Source: Paractinoplanes tereljensis
GTDB lineage: Bacteria; Actinomycetota; Actinomycetes; Mycobacteriales; Micromonosporaceae
Length of the DNA: 64,000 nucleotides
NCBI RefSeq assembly: GCF_016862435.1
Contig: NZ_BOMY01000024.1
Location: 62,001-126,000 of the forward strand
Direction: 5' to 3'
Within the stretch, counting starts at the first letter, position 1. Each line of letters begins with the position of its first letter. Below, in pieces: positions 49,949 through 58,385 of the stretch. The position numbers were made by a program, and so were the translations under genes. The notes beneath the pieces were generated by a model that saw only the letters and a list, made by a program, of their open reading frames with translations, was not told where the DNA came from and ran no database searches.

Positions 49949-51340
49949 TCAGGCGTGTGTGTGCAGGGGCTTGCCGGCGAGTGCGAGGAACGCCTCGCCG
50001 AGTGCCTCGTTCTGCGTCGGGTGGGCGTGCACCAGCTGGGCGACCTCTTCCGGGAAGGCTTCCCAGTTGTAGATGAGCTGGGCCTCGCCGACCTGCTCGC
50101 TCATCCGGGCGCCGATCATGTGCAGGCCGATCACCGGGCCGTCCTTCTGGCGCACCAGCTTCACGAAGCCCTGCGTCTTGAGGATCTGGCTCTTGCCGTT
50201 GCCGCCGAGGTTGTAGTTGTACGTCTCGACCTTGTCGTCGCCGTACTTCTCCTTGGCCTTGGCCTCGGTCAGGCCCATCGAGGCGATCTCCGGGTCGCAG
50301 TAGGTGACCCGGGGGATGCCGGCCTCGTCGATGACCGGCGGGCGCAGGCCCGCGATCTCCTCGGCGACGAAGATGCCCTGCGCGAAGCCGCGGTGCGCGA
50401 GCTGCAGGCCGGGGACGATGTCGCCGACCGCGTAGATGTTGCCGACGCCGGTGTGCAGCCGCTCGTTGGTGATCACGAAGCCGCGCTCGAGCTTGACGCC
50501 CTGCTGCTCGTAACCGAGGTTGGCGGTGGTCGGGCCCCGGCCGACGGCGACCAGCAGGATCTCGGCCTCGACGGTCTCGCCGCCCTGGATGGTGACCTTC
50601 ACGCCGCCGTCGGTCGGCTCGACCTTCTCGAACGGCTTGCCGACCTTGAAGTTGATCTTCCGCTTCCGGAACGAGCGCTCGAGCTGCTTCGAGACGTCCT
50701 CGTCCTCGAGCGCGACCAGGCGGGGGAGAGCCTCGATGATCGTGACGTCGGCGCCCAGCGACTTCCACACGCTGGCGAACTCGACGCCGATCACGCCGCC
50801 GCCGAGCACGATCGCCGAGGTGGGCACCCGGTCGAGCTTGAGGGCGTGCTCACTGGTCAGGACCCGCCGGCCGTCGACCTCGAGGCCGGGCAGCGAGCGG
50901 GAGTAGGAGCCGCTGGCCAGGATGACGTTGCGACCGGTGTAGCGCCGGCCGGCCACCTCGACCGTGTCCTTGGCGACGAGCTTGCCCTCGCCGGCCACCA
51001 CGGTGATGTTCTTGTTGTGCGTGAGCAGGCCGGTCAGACCCTTGTACAGACGGGCGACGACACCGTCCTTGTACGAGTTCACCGCCGCCATGTCGATGCC
51101 CAGCAACTCGGCCTTGATGCCGAACTGCTCGGCCTCGCGCGTCTGATCGGCGATCTCGGCGGCGTGCAGCATCGCCTTGGTCGGGACGCAGCCGCGGTGC
51201 AGGCAGGTGCCGCCCAGCTCGGCCTTGTCGATCAGCGCTACGGAGAGGTCGAGCTCGGCGGCGCGCAGGGCGGCCGCGTAACCACCGCTGCCGGCACCGA
51301 GGATGACGATGTCGAAGGTTCCGCCGTTCGGCTGGCTCAC
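49949..51340 (-). CDS. lpdA: Dihydrolipoyl dehydrogenase (E3)
   Basis: 463 residues from GTG 51340 (GGAG about 6 nt upstream); an ATG 14 codons earlier gives an extended N-terminus unlike the family. The FAD-binding motif VILGAGSGGYAAALRA, redox disulfide GGTCLHRGCVPTK, NAD motif VLGGGVIGVEFA, GDIVPGLQLAHRGFAQG, and the C-terminal His-Glu pair (HAHPTQNEALGEAFL) are all present. It re-oxidises lipoyl groups of SucB and the glycine cleavage H protein with NAD+. It lies 36 bp upstream of sucB in the same operon. Confidence 0.96.
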   Translation of the reverse strand: MSQPNGGTFDIVILGAGSGGYAAALRAAELDLSVALIDKAELGGTCLHRGCVPTKAMLHAAEIADQTREAEQFGIKAELLGIDMAAVNSYKDGVVARLYKGLTGLLTHNKNITVVAGEGKLVAKDTVEVAGRRYTGRNVILASGSYSRSLPGLEVDGRRVLTSEHALKLDRVPTSAIVLGGGVIGVEFASVWKSLGADVTIIEALPRLVALEDEDVSKQLERSFRKRKINFKVGKPFEKVEPTDGGVKVTIQGGETVEAEILLVAVGRGPTTANLGYEQQGVKLERGFVITNERLHTGVGNIYAVGDIVPGLQLAHRGFAQGIFVAEEIAGLRPPVIDEAGIPRVTYCDPEIASMGLTEAKAKEKYGDDKVETYNYNLGGNGKSQILKTQGFVKLVRQKDGPVIGLHMIGARMSEQVGEAQLIYNWEAFPEEVAQLVHAHPTQNEALGEAFLALAGKPLHTHA

Positions 51341-51504
51341 GTTGACTCCAGTGGTCGCATCGTCGCCATGTGGGTCACACAATGGAAACGGTCACAGTAT
51401 GTCCAAGCCATCTTGTCACTTATGGAACCGCTCGATGCAGTCAGGTGCCCACCAGCGTGCCCGCGCGTCGTACCCTTGCCGCAATTGACTGTGAGGAGCG
51501 GGCG

Positions 51505-51822
51505 GTGGCGTGGTTTCGGCGGGGCAGCAAGCCGGGACGACCGGCGGGGCGGCCGGTCGATCGTGCCGATCTTGAGTATTTGGCGGAGTTCGTCCGCAGT
51601 CGGCGTGGCGTGGAGGCGTTCATCGAGCCGCGCACGACCGTGACCGAAACCACGGTGTTGCTCGTGGCACACGACGGCGAGTGGACCCGCCGGCGCACCG
51701 AGTCGCCGGAGATCGCCCGCCGCTGGGCGCACGGCCTGTCAGTCCCGATCTACGACATCGCCCTGCTCGGTTACCCCCAGCGCATGCGGGATTACAACGA
51801 GCGGCAGAAGCGGCAGAGCTAG
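51505..51822 (+). CDS. Hypothetical small protein
   Basis: 105 residues from GTG 51505, where GAGGAG lies 7 nt upstream; earlier in-frame ATGs fall within the promoter region divergent from lpdA. Sequence VAWFRRGSKPGRP...EYLAEFVRSRRGVEAFIEPRTT... is basic at the N-terminus, with a central alpha/beta pattern (TVTETTVLLVAHDGEWTRRR). I do not recognise a characterised family. It is convergent with pepA across a long inverted repeat. Confidence 0.7.
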   Translation: MAWFRRGSKPGRPAGRPVDRADLEYLAEFVRSRRGVEAFIEPRTTVTETTVLLVAHDGEWTRRRTESPEIARRWAHGLSVPIYDIALLGYPQRMRDYNERQKRQS

Positions 51823-51845
51823 TTGGCTCCGCTTCGCTCCGCGGG

Positions 51846-51944
51846 CAATCGCCCCTTCGGGGCCGATGAGCGGGAAGCCAATTTCCGGCACCGCAAACCC
51901 CGCGGCGACGAAAATCGACTGCCCGCTCATCGGCGGGGCGATTG
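51846..51944. repeat. Long imperfect inverted repeat between convergent genes
   Basis: The left arm at 51846-51874 contains CAATCGCCCC and GCCGATGAGCGGG separated by a 6-nt insertion. Together they match the inverted right arm at 51922-51944 over all 23 bp. The ~47-nt centre and flanks carry further short inverted matches. It could be a bidirectional terminator, a small non-autonomous element, or a structured RNA. Confidence 0.6.
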
Positions 51945-51953
51945 CGGACTGGG

Positions 51954-53489
51954 TCAGGCCAGGTCGTCGATCGCCTGCAGCAGGGTGCGGATCGGGACGC
52001 CGGTGCCGCCCTTGGTCCAGTAACCGGTGGCCTCGCCGGCGTGGTAACCCGGGCCGGCGATGTCGATGTGCGCCCACTCGACGCCCTCGGCCACGAACTC
52101 GCGCAGGAACACGCCGCCCTGCAGCATGTGCCCGGCCCGGTCGAGGCTCGAGTTGGTCTGGCAGATGTCGGCGATGTCCGACTCCATGCCCTTGCGCACC
52201 TCTTCCGGCAGCGGCATCGGCCAGGCCGGCTCGCCGACCTTGTCACCGGCCGCCCGGATCAGCTCGGTGGCCGGGTCGGAGCCCATCAGGCCGGCGATCC
52301 GCTTGCCCAGCGCGACCACCTGCCCGCCGGTGAGCGTGGACGCCTCCAGCACGTAGTCGGTGCCGTCCTGGCAGGCCCGGGCGATCGCGTCGCCGAGCAC
52401 CATGCGCCCCTCGGCGTCGGTGTTGAACACCTCGACCCGCTTGCCGTTGAACATGGTGATCACGTCACCGGGCCGGTACGCCGAGCCGGACGGCATGTTC
52501 TCCGCCATCGCCAGGTAGCCGCTGACCGCCACGCCCGGCTTGAGCGCGGCCACCGCGAGCATCGCCGCGCCGATCGCGGCCGCGCCGGCCATGTCCGACT
52601 TCATCTCCCACATGCCGGCGCTCGGCTTGATGCTGATGCCGCCGGTGTCGAACGTGATGCCCTTGCCGACCAGCGCCACCCGCTTCGGCGACTCGACGCC
52701 CGCCGGCGTGTAGCTGAGCTTCACCAGCCGGGGCGGTGCCTCCGAACCCTGGCCGACCGCGACGATCCCGCCGTACCCGCCGGCCTTCAGCTCGTCGAAG
52801 TCGAGCACCTCGACCTCGAGCCCGGAACCCTGCGCGGCCGCCACCACCGCGTCGGCGAACGACGGCGGGCGCAGCTCGTTGGGCGGCATGTTGACCCAGT
52901 CCCGGGCCAGCCGCACCGAGCGGGCCACCACCTCGGCCCGGCTCACCTCGGCCTTCGCCGCCTCGTCGGCCGCGTCCGGCACGTGCACCTGGAGCGTCGC
53001 GACCGGGTCGCGGCGGTTCGGCTGCGGCTTGGTCTTGTAACCGGCGAACTTGTAGCCGCCGAGCAGCGCACCCTCGAGGATGGCCCGCAGCACGCCGGGC
53101 GCGTCCTCGTCGTCGGGCAGCGGCAGGGCCAGCGCCACCGTCTCGCTGCCGGCCAGCGCGCGCACCGCCGCACCGGTGCCCCGGCGCAGTTTCTCCAGTT
53201 CCGGGGCGGAACCGGACGGCTCGTCCCCGAGACCGACCGCGACGATCAGCGGCGCCGCGATCGTGCCGAGCGTGGCCAGCTTGGTCACCTCGCCCGGCGC
53301 GCCGCTCGCGCCGAGCAGCGCGAGCGTCGAGGTCAGCTTCCCGTCGAACGCGGCGGCGATGCTCTCAGCACCGGCCGCGGGGAGCAGGGCTCCGCCGTCG
53401 TCGGGCTGGCTGTGCAGGCCGATGACGATGGCATCGACGGCCAATTCGGCCGGGTCGGTGTCGACCAGGGCGAGGCTGGGCTGGCTCAC
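51954..53489 (-). CDS. pepA: Leucyl aminopeptidase (M17)
   Basis: 511 residues. A two-metal cytosolic exopeptidase. The N-terminal macro-like domain precedes the catalytic domain, which contains LVGKGITFDTGGISIKPS, MKSDMAGAAAIG, NTDAEGRMVLGDA (the M17 signature) and later VGEPAWPMPL. Metal ligands (Lys, Asp, Asp, Asp, Glu) are all in place. It may also bind DNA, as some PepA proteins do; nothing here shows that. It is divergent from gcvT with 136 bp between. Confidence 0.96.
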   Translation of the reverse strand: MSQPSLALVDTDPAELAVDAIVIGLHSQPDDGGALLPAAGAESIAAAFDGKLTSTLALLGASGAPGEVTKLATLGTIAAPLIVAVGLGDEPSGSAPELEKLRRGTGAAVRALAGSETVALALPLPDDEDAPGVLRAILEGALLGGYKFAGYKTKPQPNRRDPVATLQVHVPDAADEAAKAEVSRAEVVARSVRLARDWVNMPPNELRPPSFADAVVAAAQGSGLEVEVLDFDELKAGGYGGIVAVGQGSEAPPRLVKLSYTPAGVESPKRVALVGKGITFDTGGISIKPSAGMWEMKSDMAGAAAIGAAMLAVAALKPGVAVSGYLAMAENMPSGSAYRPGDVITMFNGKRVEVFNTDAEGRMVLGDAIARACQDGTDYVLEASTLTGGQVVALGKRIAGLMGSDPATELIRAAGDKVGEPAWPMPLPEEVRKGMESDIADICQTNSSLDRAGHMLQGGVFLREFVAEGVEWAHIDIAGPGYHAGEATGYWTKGGTGVPIRTLLQAIDDLA

Positions 53490-53625
53490 GGGCTCTCCGG
53501 GACTTCGGGGCCGGCGTCCTCATGGGCGCGCCGGCTGGTCGGTGGATTCCCCGGTGCGATGGCTCCGGGTGAAGGGCGTCCCCGCGACAATAACGACTCC
53601 CAAGGTCACGGGTAAGTTGACTCTC

Positions 53626-54729
53626 ATGTCTGCCGACGTCGCCGATGCCCTTTTTCGTTCGCCGCTGCACGAGCGCCACCTCGCGCTGGGTGCCAAGCTG
53701 GCCGCCTTCGGCGGCTGGGAGATGCCCCTGGAGTACGCCGGAGGCGGCGTCCTGAAGGAGCACGCCGCCGTGCGCGAGGCGGCCGGGGTGTTCGACGTGT
53801 CGCACCTCGGAAAGTCGCGTGTGCGGGGGACCGGGGCGGCCGCGTTCGTGAACTCCTGCCTCACCAACGACCTGGGCCGCATCCAGCCCGGCCAGGCGCA
53901 ATACACGCTGTGCTGCGACGAGACCGGCGGCGTCGTCGACGACCTGATCGCCTACCTGTTCGCCGACGACCACGTCTTCCTGATCCCGAACGCGGCGAAC
54001 ACCGCCGAGGTGGTCCGCCGCCTCACCGCCGCCGCGCCGGCCGGCCTCACCATCACCGACGAGCACCGGGACTATGCGGTGCTGGCCGTGCAGGGCCCGT
54101 CCTCGGCCGAGATCCTCGGCAAGCTGGGCCTGCCGACCGGGCACGACTACATGTCGTTCGACCTGGCCACGCTGGGCACCGCCGAGCTGATCGTCTGCCG
54201 CACCGGCTACACCGGCGAGCACGGCTACGAGTTGGTCGTGCCGTGGGACGACGCGACCGCGGTGTGGGACGCGATCGTCGCCGCCGGGGTGCGCCCGTGC
54301 GGGCTGGGCGCGCGCGACACGCTGCGCACCGAGATGGGTTACCCGCTGCACGGCCAGGACCTCTCCCTCGACATCAGCCCGGTGCAGGCCCGCTCCGGCT
54401 GGGCGGTGGGCTGGTCGAAGCCGGAATTCTGGGGCCGCGAGGCCCTCCTGACGGAGAAAACCCAGGGTCCGCGTCGCCTTCTGCGCGGCCTGGAACTGAC
54501 CGGCCGCGGAATCCCCCGCGGTCACATGCGGGTGTACGCCGGTGAGCAGTCGATCGGCGAGACGACAAGCGGCACCTTCTCGCCGACGAAGAAGGTCGGC
54601 ATCGCGCTGGCCCTGATCGACACCGCGGCCGGGATCGCCGACGGTGACCTGGTCGAGATCGACATCCGGGGCCGGCGGATCGAGGCCAAGGTGGTCAAGC
54701 CGCCGTTCGTGCAGCCGTCGGTGCGGTGA
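53626..54729 (+). CDS. gcvT: Glycine cleavage system aminomethyltransferase (T protein)
   Basis: 367 residues from ATG 53626; the frame is open much further upstream as a shadow of pepA. Transfers the aminomethyl unit from lipoyl-H protein to tetrahydrofolate, releasing ammonia. T-protein motifs: LAAFGGWEMPLEYAGGG, FDVSHLGKSRVRG, the catalytic Asp in LGARDTLRTEMGYPLHGQD, and TSGTFSPTKKVGIALA. Its lipoate dependence fits the neighbouring lipA, lipB and lpdA. Its GTGA end overlaps the next start. Confidence 0.96.
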   Translation: MSADVADALFRSPLHERHLALGAKLAAFGGWEMPLEYAGGGVLKEHAAVREAAGVFDVSHLGKSRVRGTGAAAFVNSCLTNDLGRIQPGQAQYTLCCDETGGVVDDLIAYLFADDHVFLIPNAANTAEVVRRLTAAAPAGLTITDEHRDYAVLAVQGPSSAEILGKLGLPTGHDYMSFDLATLGTAELIVCRTGYTGEHGYELVVPWDDATAVWDAIVAAGVRPCGLGARDTLRTEMGYPLHGQDLSLDISPVQARSGWAVGWSKPEFWGREALLTEKTQGPRRLLRGLELTGRGIPRGHMRVYAGEQSIGETTSGTFSPTKKVGIALALIDTAAGIADGDLVEIDIRGRRIEAKVVKPPFVQPSVR

Positions 54730-55106
54730 GCCCGGTGGGCGTCACCTACGAGCAGCTGCGGGACTGGGTGCTGGCGCTGCCCGGCACCCGCGAGGTGTTC
54801 GTCGAGCAGTGGGGGCACCCGACGCTGCGCTACGGCGACAAGATGTTCGCCTCGGGCCGCCCCGACTCGCCGCAGGCCACCGTGAAGGCCTCCCTGGAAG
54901 ACCAGGCCGAGCTGATCGCGAGCGCCCCCGAGGTGTACGCGAAGTCGCAGTACACCGGCCGCTTCGGCTGGGTGCGGGTCGAACTCGCCAAGGCCGACCC
55001 GGACGAGCTGCGCCAGGTGGTGATCGAGGCCTGGCGGCGGACCGCGCCGAAGCGGGTGGTGGCCGCCTACGACGCAGCGCAGGGTTACGGCCCAGCGGAG
55101 GGTTAA
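54726..55106 (+). CDS. MmcQ/YjbR family protein
   Basis: 126 residues from GTG, overlapping the gcvT stop (GTGA). YjbR/CyaY-like fold with LRDWVLALPGTREVFVEQWGHPTLRYGDKMFAS, then the typical GRFGWVRVEL and DPDELRQVVIEAWRRTAPKR. Family members may bind DNA, though the evidence is thin. Its last residues (QGYGPAEG) are encoded by the first unit of an 18-bp tandem repeat that reaches into the convergent cobS. Confidence 0.9.
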   Translation: MSPVGVTYEQLRDWVLALPGTREVFVEQWGHPTLRYGDKMFASGRPDSPQATVKASLEDQAELIASAPEVYAKSQYTGRFGWVRVELAKADPDELRQVVIEAWRRTAPKRVVAAYDAAQGYGPAEG

Positions 55107-55170
55107 GGCTCGGCGGAGGGTTAAGGCTCAGCGCAGGGTCACGGGTCGGCGGAAGGTTACGGCTCAGCGC
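55081..55170. repeat. Five 18-bp tandem repeats spanning two convergent gene ends
   Basis: Units beginning AGGGTTACGG / AGGGTTAAGG / AGGGTCACGG / AAGGTTACGG start at 55081, 55099, 55117, 55135 and 55153. The first encodes the C-terminus of the YjbR protein and the second its stop; the last includes the cobS stop region. Confidence 0.9.
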
Positions 55171-55928
55171 AGGGAGAGGCCGACCAGGGCCAGCGTTGTC
55201 GCCAGCTCCACGGCGGCGCCCAGCACGTCGCCGGTGATGCCGCCGAAGCGGCGTGCGGCATGCCGCAGCAGCAGGACCACCGCCAGCAGGGCGACGGCGA
55301 CGGCGACCGGCCCCTGCCATGGCCGGCCCGGGGTCGCGGCCGCAGCCGCGACCGTCACGATGATCGCGGCCCCCAGCGCGACCGGCACCGGGACCGTGCC
55401 CGCCACCAGGGCGCCCAGACCCTCGGGCCGGGCCGCCGGCACGCCCCGGCGGCAGGCCAGAGTGATCGCCACCCGGCCGGCCGCGAACGCCGCGATCAGC
55501 ACCCACGGCGAGATTGTCGCCAGCGAAGCGGTCTGAATCAGCAGGGTCAGCGCGATAGCGGCTACCCCGAACGGCCCGATATCGGACTTCTTCATGATTT
55601 CCAGGGCAGCGTCGCCCTGCTTGTAGGACCCCAGCGCGTCCACGGTGTCGGCCAGCCCGTCCAGGTGCATGCCCCGGCTGAGCAGCGCCGCCGCCGCGAC
55701 CGTGACGGCCGCCGCCACCAGCGGCTGAGCGCCGGCCTCGCGCAGCCCCCAGAGAAGCGCAGCAAGTACGGCCCCCAGCGCCGCGCCAACGGCTGCGGCC
55801 AGCGACATCGCCCAGCGCGCGGCTTCCCGATCCACCCGCCCGCCACGCACCGGAAAAACGGTCAGCGTCGTAACCGCCAGCCGCAGCCCGGCCCCCGCGC
55901 TCACCGCCCGCCTTCCGAGCCAGGCCAA
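55164..55928 (-). CDS. cobS: Adenosylcobinamide-GDP ribazoletransferase (cobalamin synthase)
   Basis: 254 residues, about six transmembrane helices. Joins adenosylcobinamide-GDP and alpha-ribazole in the membrane as the last step of the nucleotide-loop pathway. The signature MHLDGLADTVDALGSYKQGDAALEIMKKSDIG lies near residue 90 and carries the conserved acidic metal-binding residues. It lies downstream of the cobU-cobT fusion on the same strand, separated by 228 bp in which I find no B12-box motif and no clear gene. Confidence 0.94.
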   Translation of the reverse strand: MAWLGRRAVSAGAGLRLAVTTLTVFPVRGGRVDREAARWAMSLAAAVGAALGAVLAALLWGLREAGAQPLVAAAVTVAAAALLSRGMHLDGLADTVDALGSYKQGDAALEIMKKSDIGPFGVAAIALTLLIQTASLATISPWVLIAAFAAGRVAITLACRRGVPAARPEGLGALVAGTVPVPVALGAAIIVTVAAAAATPGRPWQGPVAVAVALLAVVLLLRHAARRFGGITGDVLGAAVELATTLALVGLSLR

Positions 55929-56156
55929 CGGCCGCAGCTCGCGCTGTGGGCGTGGCTTGCGCTGTAGGCGGCGTTGACGCCGAGGCTGGGGCCGGCATTC
56001 ATGCTGCGGCCATTGCCAGAGGGTGTTGAGCGTCGCCCGCGAGGCGGGATCGTAGGTCCGCGATGTGGGAGGCCCGCCCGGCTGGCAGCCTCGGCACTTG
56101 CGGGCACCGCGCCAGCAAAAGCCAACGAGATGCCCGAATGCCTGCGAAACACCCGC

Positions 56157-58100
56157 TTACTCGCCGGTTGAGGCCGGGCCTGGGCCGTCCGGGGTCGGCT
56201 CGGCGAAGTCGATGTCGGCGTCGTCGTTGGGGACGATCAGGTCGGTCAGGCCGCCGTCGCCCGGCTCGGTGAGCAGCGCGGGGTGCACCGGCGCGGCCGC
56301 GGCCAGGCCGATCGCGGTGCGCAGCAGCGGGAGTGCGGCCAGGGCGTTCGCGCCCTCGCCCAGGCCCAGCCCGAGGTCGAGCACCGGGTCCAGGCCGAGC
56401 ACGTCGGCGCCCTGCCGGACCAGCTCCACGCCGCCGTCGTCGACAAGCAGCGACCAGTGCCGGATCTGGCTGCCGATGTCCCGGGCGACAAGCGCCGCCG
56501 CGATGCCGACCGGGCCGTCCAGCAGCACCGGCAGGCGCCGGGACGCGGCGCCCAGCAGCGCACCGGCCGCCACCGCCAGGTCGGCGCCGCCGAGCTCGCG
56601 CAGGATGTCCTTGGCGCCGCGCGGCTCCTGGCGGATCCGGTGCAGCGTGTCCCGGACGGCCGCGCAGCGGGTCATCCAGGCCTCGTCGTCGTAGCGGCCG
56701 CCCGGCTGCAGCACCCGGGGCAGCACCGCGACCGCCTCGGCGGCCGTGGTGGCGGCCGAGATCGCGGCGGCGACCGCGTCGGTGCCGACCCCGATCGAGG
56801 CCAGCACCAGCAGGTCCCGGCCCGCGTCGGCGGCGGCCTCGGCGAGCCGCCAGCCCTGCCGCAGCGCCACCTCGACGGCGGCGTCGTCGATCACCGGGCC
56901 GTCCTCCATGGCGCCGGCCCGGGCCACCCGCAGCACGGCGATGTCGGCGCCGGCCTGACCGGCCAGCCGGCTTAGCACGCCCTCGCCGTGTTCGACCTCG
57001 GCGACCCGGCGCTCGACGTCGGCCGGGTCGTCACCGGCCGCGGCGCCGCCGCCGTGACCGCCGGCGATCAGCAGCACGCGGGGGGAGTTCCAGGCGCGGG
57101 GGATCGTGGTGCCCTGGGAGCCGGCCGCGAACTCGACCACCTCGACCAGCGCGCCGAGCCCGGCCCCGGCGAAGTCGACGTCGACCAGGCGGTCGCGGGC
57201 GTCCGGCCCGGCGTCGCTGTCCGGCATCGGCAGGTCCATGCCCGGCTCGATCGCGACCAGCCCGCCGATGGTCGGCAGTTGCTGGGTGGGTTCATGCAGC
57301 ACGGCGCCGGCCGCCGACGGCTCGGCGGTCGCCGGCGCAACAAGCTGAGGCGCGGCGTCCGCCGAGGTCTCAGCGTCCGGAGTAACCGGCGCGACCAACT
57401 GAGGCTCGGCCGCCGGTTCGGCGTCGGCCACGCCGTCGCCTGCCGCCGCGCCCGCGCCCGCAACGCCCGCGCCGGGGGCGTCTGAGGCCGTAGTGCTGAC
57501 GCGGGACGCTTCCTTTTGGCGGGACAAATCCGAAATGTCGGTGGATACCGCCGCGTCCGGGCCCTTCAGCCAGATCGCGCGGCCGGCGACTACCAGCGCC
57601 ACCCGGTCGCAGGCGTCGGCCAGGGCCTGGTTCGTCGTGCCCAGGGCGTCGGCGAAAGCTCGGCCGACCGGGGTCGTCGGCACCAGGGCCAGGCCGACCT
57701 CCGGGCTCACCAGCACGACACGCCCGGCGCACGAACGTACCGCGGCGGCCAGGGCGGCCACGTCGGCCTCGTCGTCGTTGGGCTGCCGGGCCGGGTCGAG
57801 GAGCGCCGCCACCCAGCCGCCGAGGTCGTCCACCAGGAGCGTGTCGTCCGGCTTGGTGTCGGCCAGCAGCGCGGTCAGGCGAACCGGGTCGGCCCCGGTC
57901 TCCTCGGTCGACCAGGACTGTGGCCTGCGCTGCTGATGCGCTTCGATCCGCCCGCGCCACTCCGGGTCGTCCTCGCCGCCCACGGCCGTGGCTACGTACC
58001 GCACCGAGGCGGCGTCCGCGACCAGCGCCTCGGCGAACGCCGACTTGCCGGACCGGATCCCGCCGAGGACCAGGACGGTGTTCCACCGATCATCGGACAT
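56157..58100 (-). CDS. Fused CobU-CobT: adenosylcobinamide kinase/guanylyltransferase plus DMB phosphoribosyltransferase
   Basis: 647 residues from ATG 58100 (MSDDRWNTVLVLGG); the frame opens much earlier, without support. The N-terminal CobU domain (1-195) has P-loop GGIRSGKSAF, EDDPEWRGRIEAHQQRRP and LLVDDLGGWVAALL. A 110-residue Ala/Pro-rich linker with two PQLVAPxT copies follows. The C-terminal CobT domain (about 305-647) has VEFAAGSQGTT, LIAGGHGG, ASIGVG and the catalytic glutamate region GLGLGEGANALAALPLL. It would make both adenosylcobinamide-GDP and alpha-ribazole phosphate, the direct inputs of CobS encoded downstream. Confidence 0.9.
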   Translation of the reverse strand: MSDDRWNTVLVLGGIRSGKSAFAEALVADAASVRYVATAVGGEDDPEWRGRIEAHQQRRPQSWSTEETGADPVRLTALLADTKPDDTLLVDDLGGWVAALLDPARQPNDDEADVAALAAAVRSCAGRVVLVSPEVGLALVPTTPVGRAFADALGTTNQALADACDRVALVVAGRAIWLKGPDAAVSTDISDLSRQKEASRVSTTASDAPGAGVAGAGAAAGDGVADAEPAAEPQLVAPVTPDAETSADAAPQLVAPATAEPSAAGAVLHEPTQQLPTIGGLVAIEPGMDLPMPDSDAGPDARDRLVDVDFAGAGLGALVEVVEFAAGSQGTTIPRAWNSPRVLLIAGGHGGGAAAGDDPADVERRVAEVEHGEGVLSRLAGQAGADIAVLRVARAGAMEDGPVIDDAAVEVALRQGWRLAEAAADAGRDLLVLASIGVGTDAVAAAISAATTAAEAVAVLPRVLQPGGRYDDEAWMTRCAAVRDTLHRIRQEPRGAKDILRELGGADLAVAAGALLGAASRRLPVLLDGPVGIAAALVARDIGSQIRHWSLLVDDGGVELVRQGADVLGLDPVLDLGLGLGEGANALAALPLLRTAIGLAAAAPVHPALLTEPGDGGLTDLIVPNDDADIDFAEPTPDGPGPASTGE

Positions 58101-58184
58101 GCCCCGTACCTTAAGGCCGGGCCGCACAGACGGACGCCGTAGGGTGGAGGCCGCACCGAGCACAGACGTGAGGGGGAACGGCGG

Positions 58185-58382
58185 ATGCCGTGGAGTTGGC
58201 GGTACGAGAACGTCGACGGACAGTCCGTGGCCGGCCCGGCCGAGACGTTCAGCAGCCAGGCCGACGCCGAGTCGTGGATCGGCCAGGAGTGGCGTGAACT
58301 GGCCGGATCGGGCGTCGCCCAGGTCGTCCTGGTCGAGGACGAACGGGTCGACTACCAGATGAGCCTGCTCCCGGCGGATTAG
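58185..58382 (+). CDS. Conserved small hypothetical protein
   Basis: 65 residues (MPWSWRYENVDGQSVAGP...). Acidic and soluble, with a pattern SSQADAESWIGQEWRELAGSGVAQVVLVEDE seen in many small actinobacterial proteins of unknown function near M50 proteases or cob genes. It is divergent from the cobU-cobT fusion and followed after 3 bp by the M50 gene, so the two are probably co-translated. Confidence 0.75.
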   Translation: MPWSWRYENVDGQSVAGPAETFSSQADAESWIGQEWRELAGSGVAQVVLVEDERVDYQMSLLPAD

Positions 58383-58385
58383 CGG

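Noticed and set aside
53490..53625. Glycine riboswitch before gcvT
   Set aside because: The 136-bp gap lacks the paired GGAGAG / CCGAAGGGGCAA-type core and is too short for the tandem architecture once the pepA promoter is allowed for.
55929..56156. Cobalamin riboswitch or small gene between the cobU-cobT fusion and cobS
   Set aside because: No GCCACTG-type B12 box or conserved core is visible on the coding strand, and an 83-codon frame across the gap shows no recognisable protein features.
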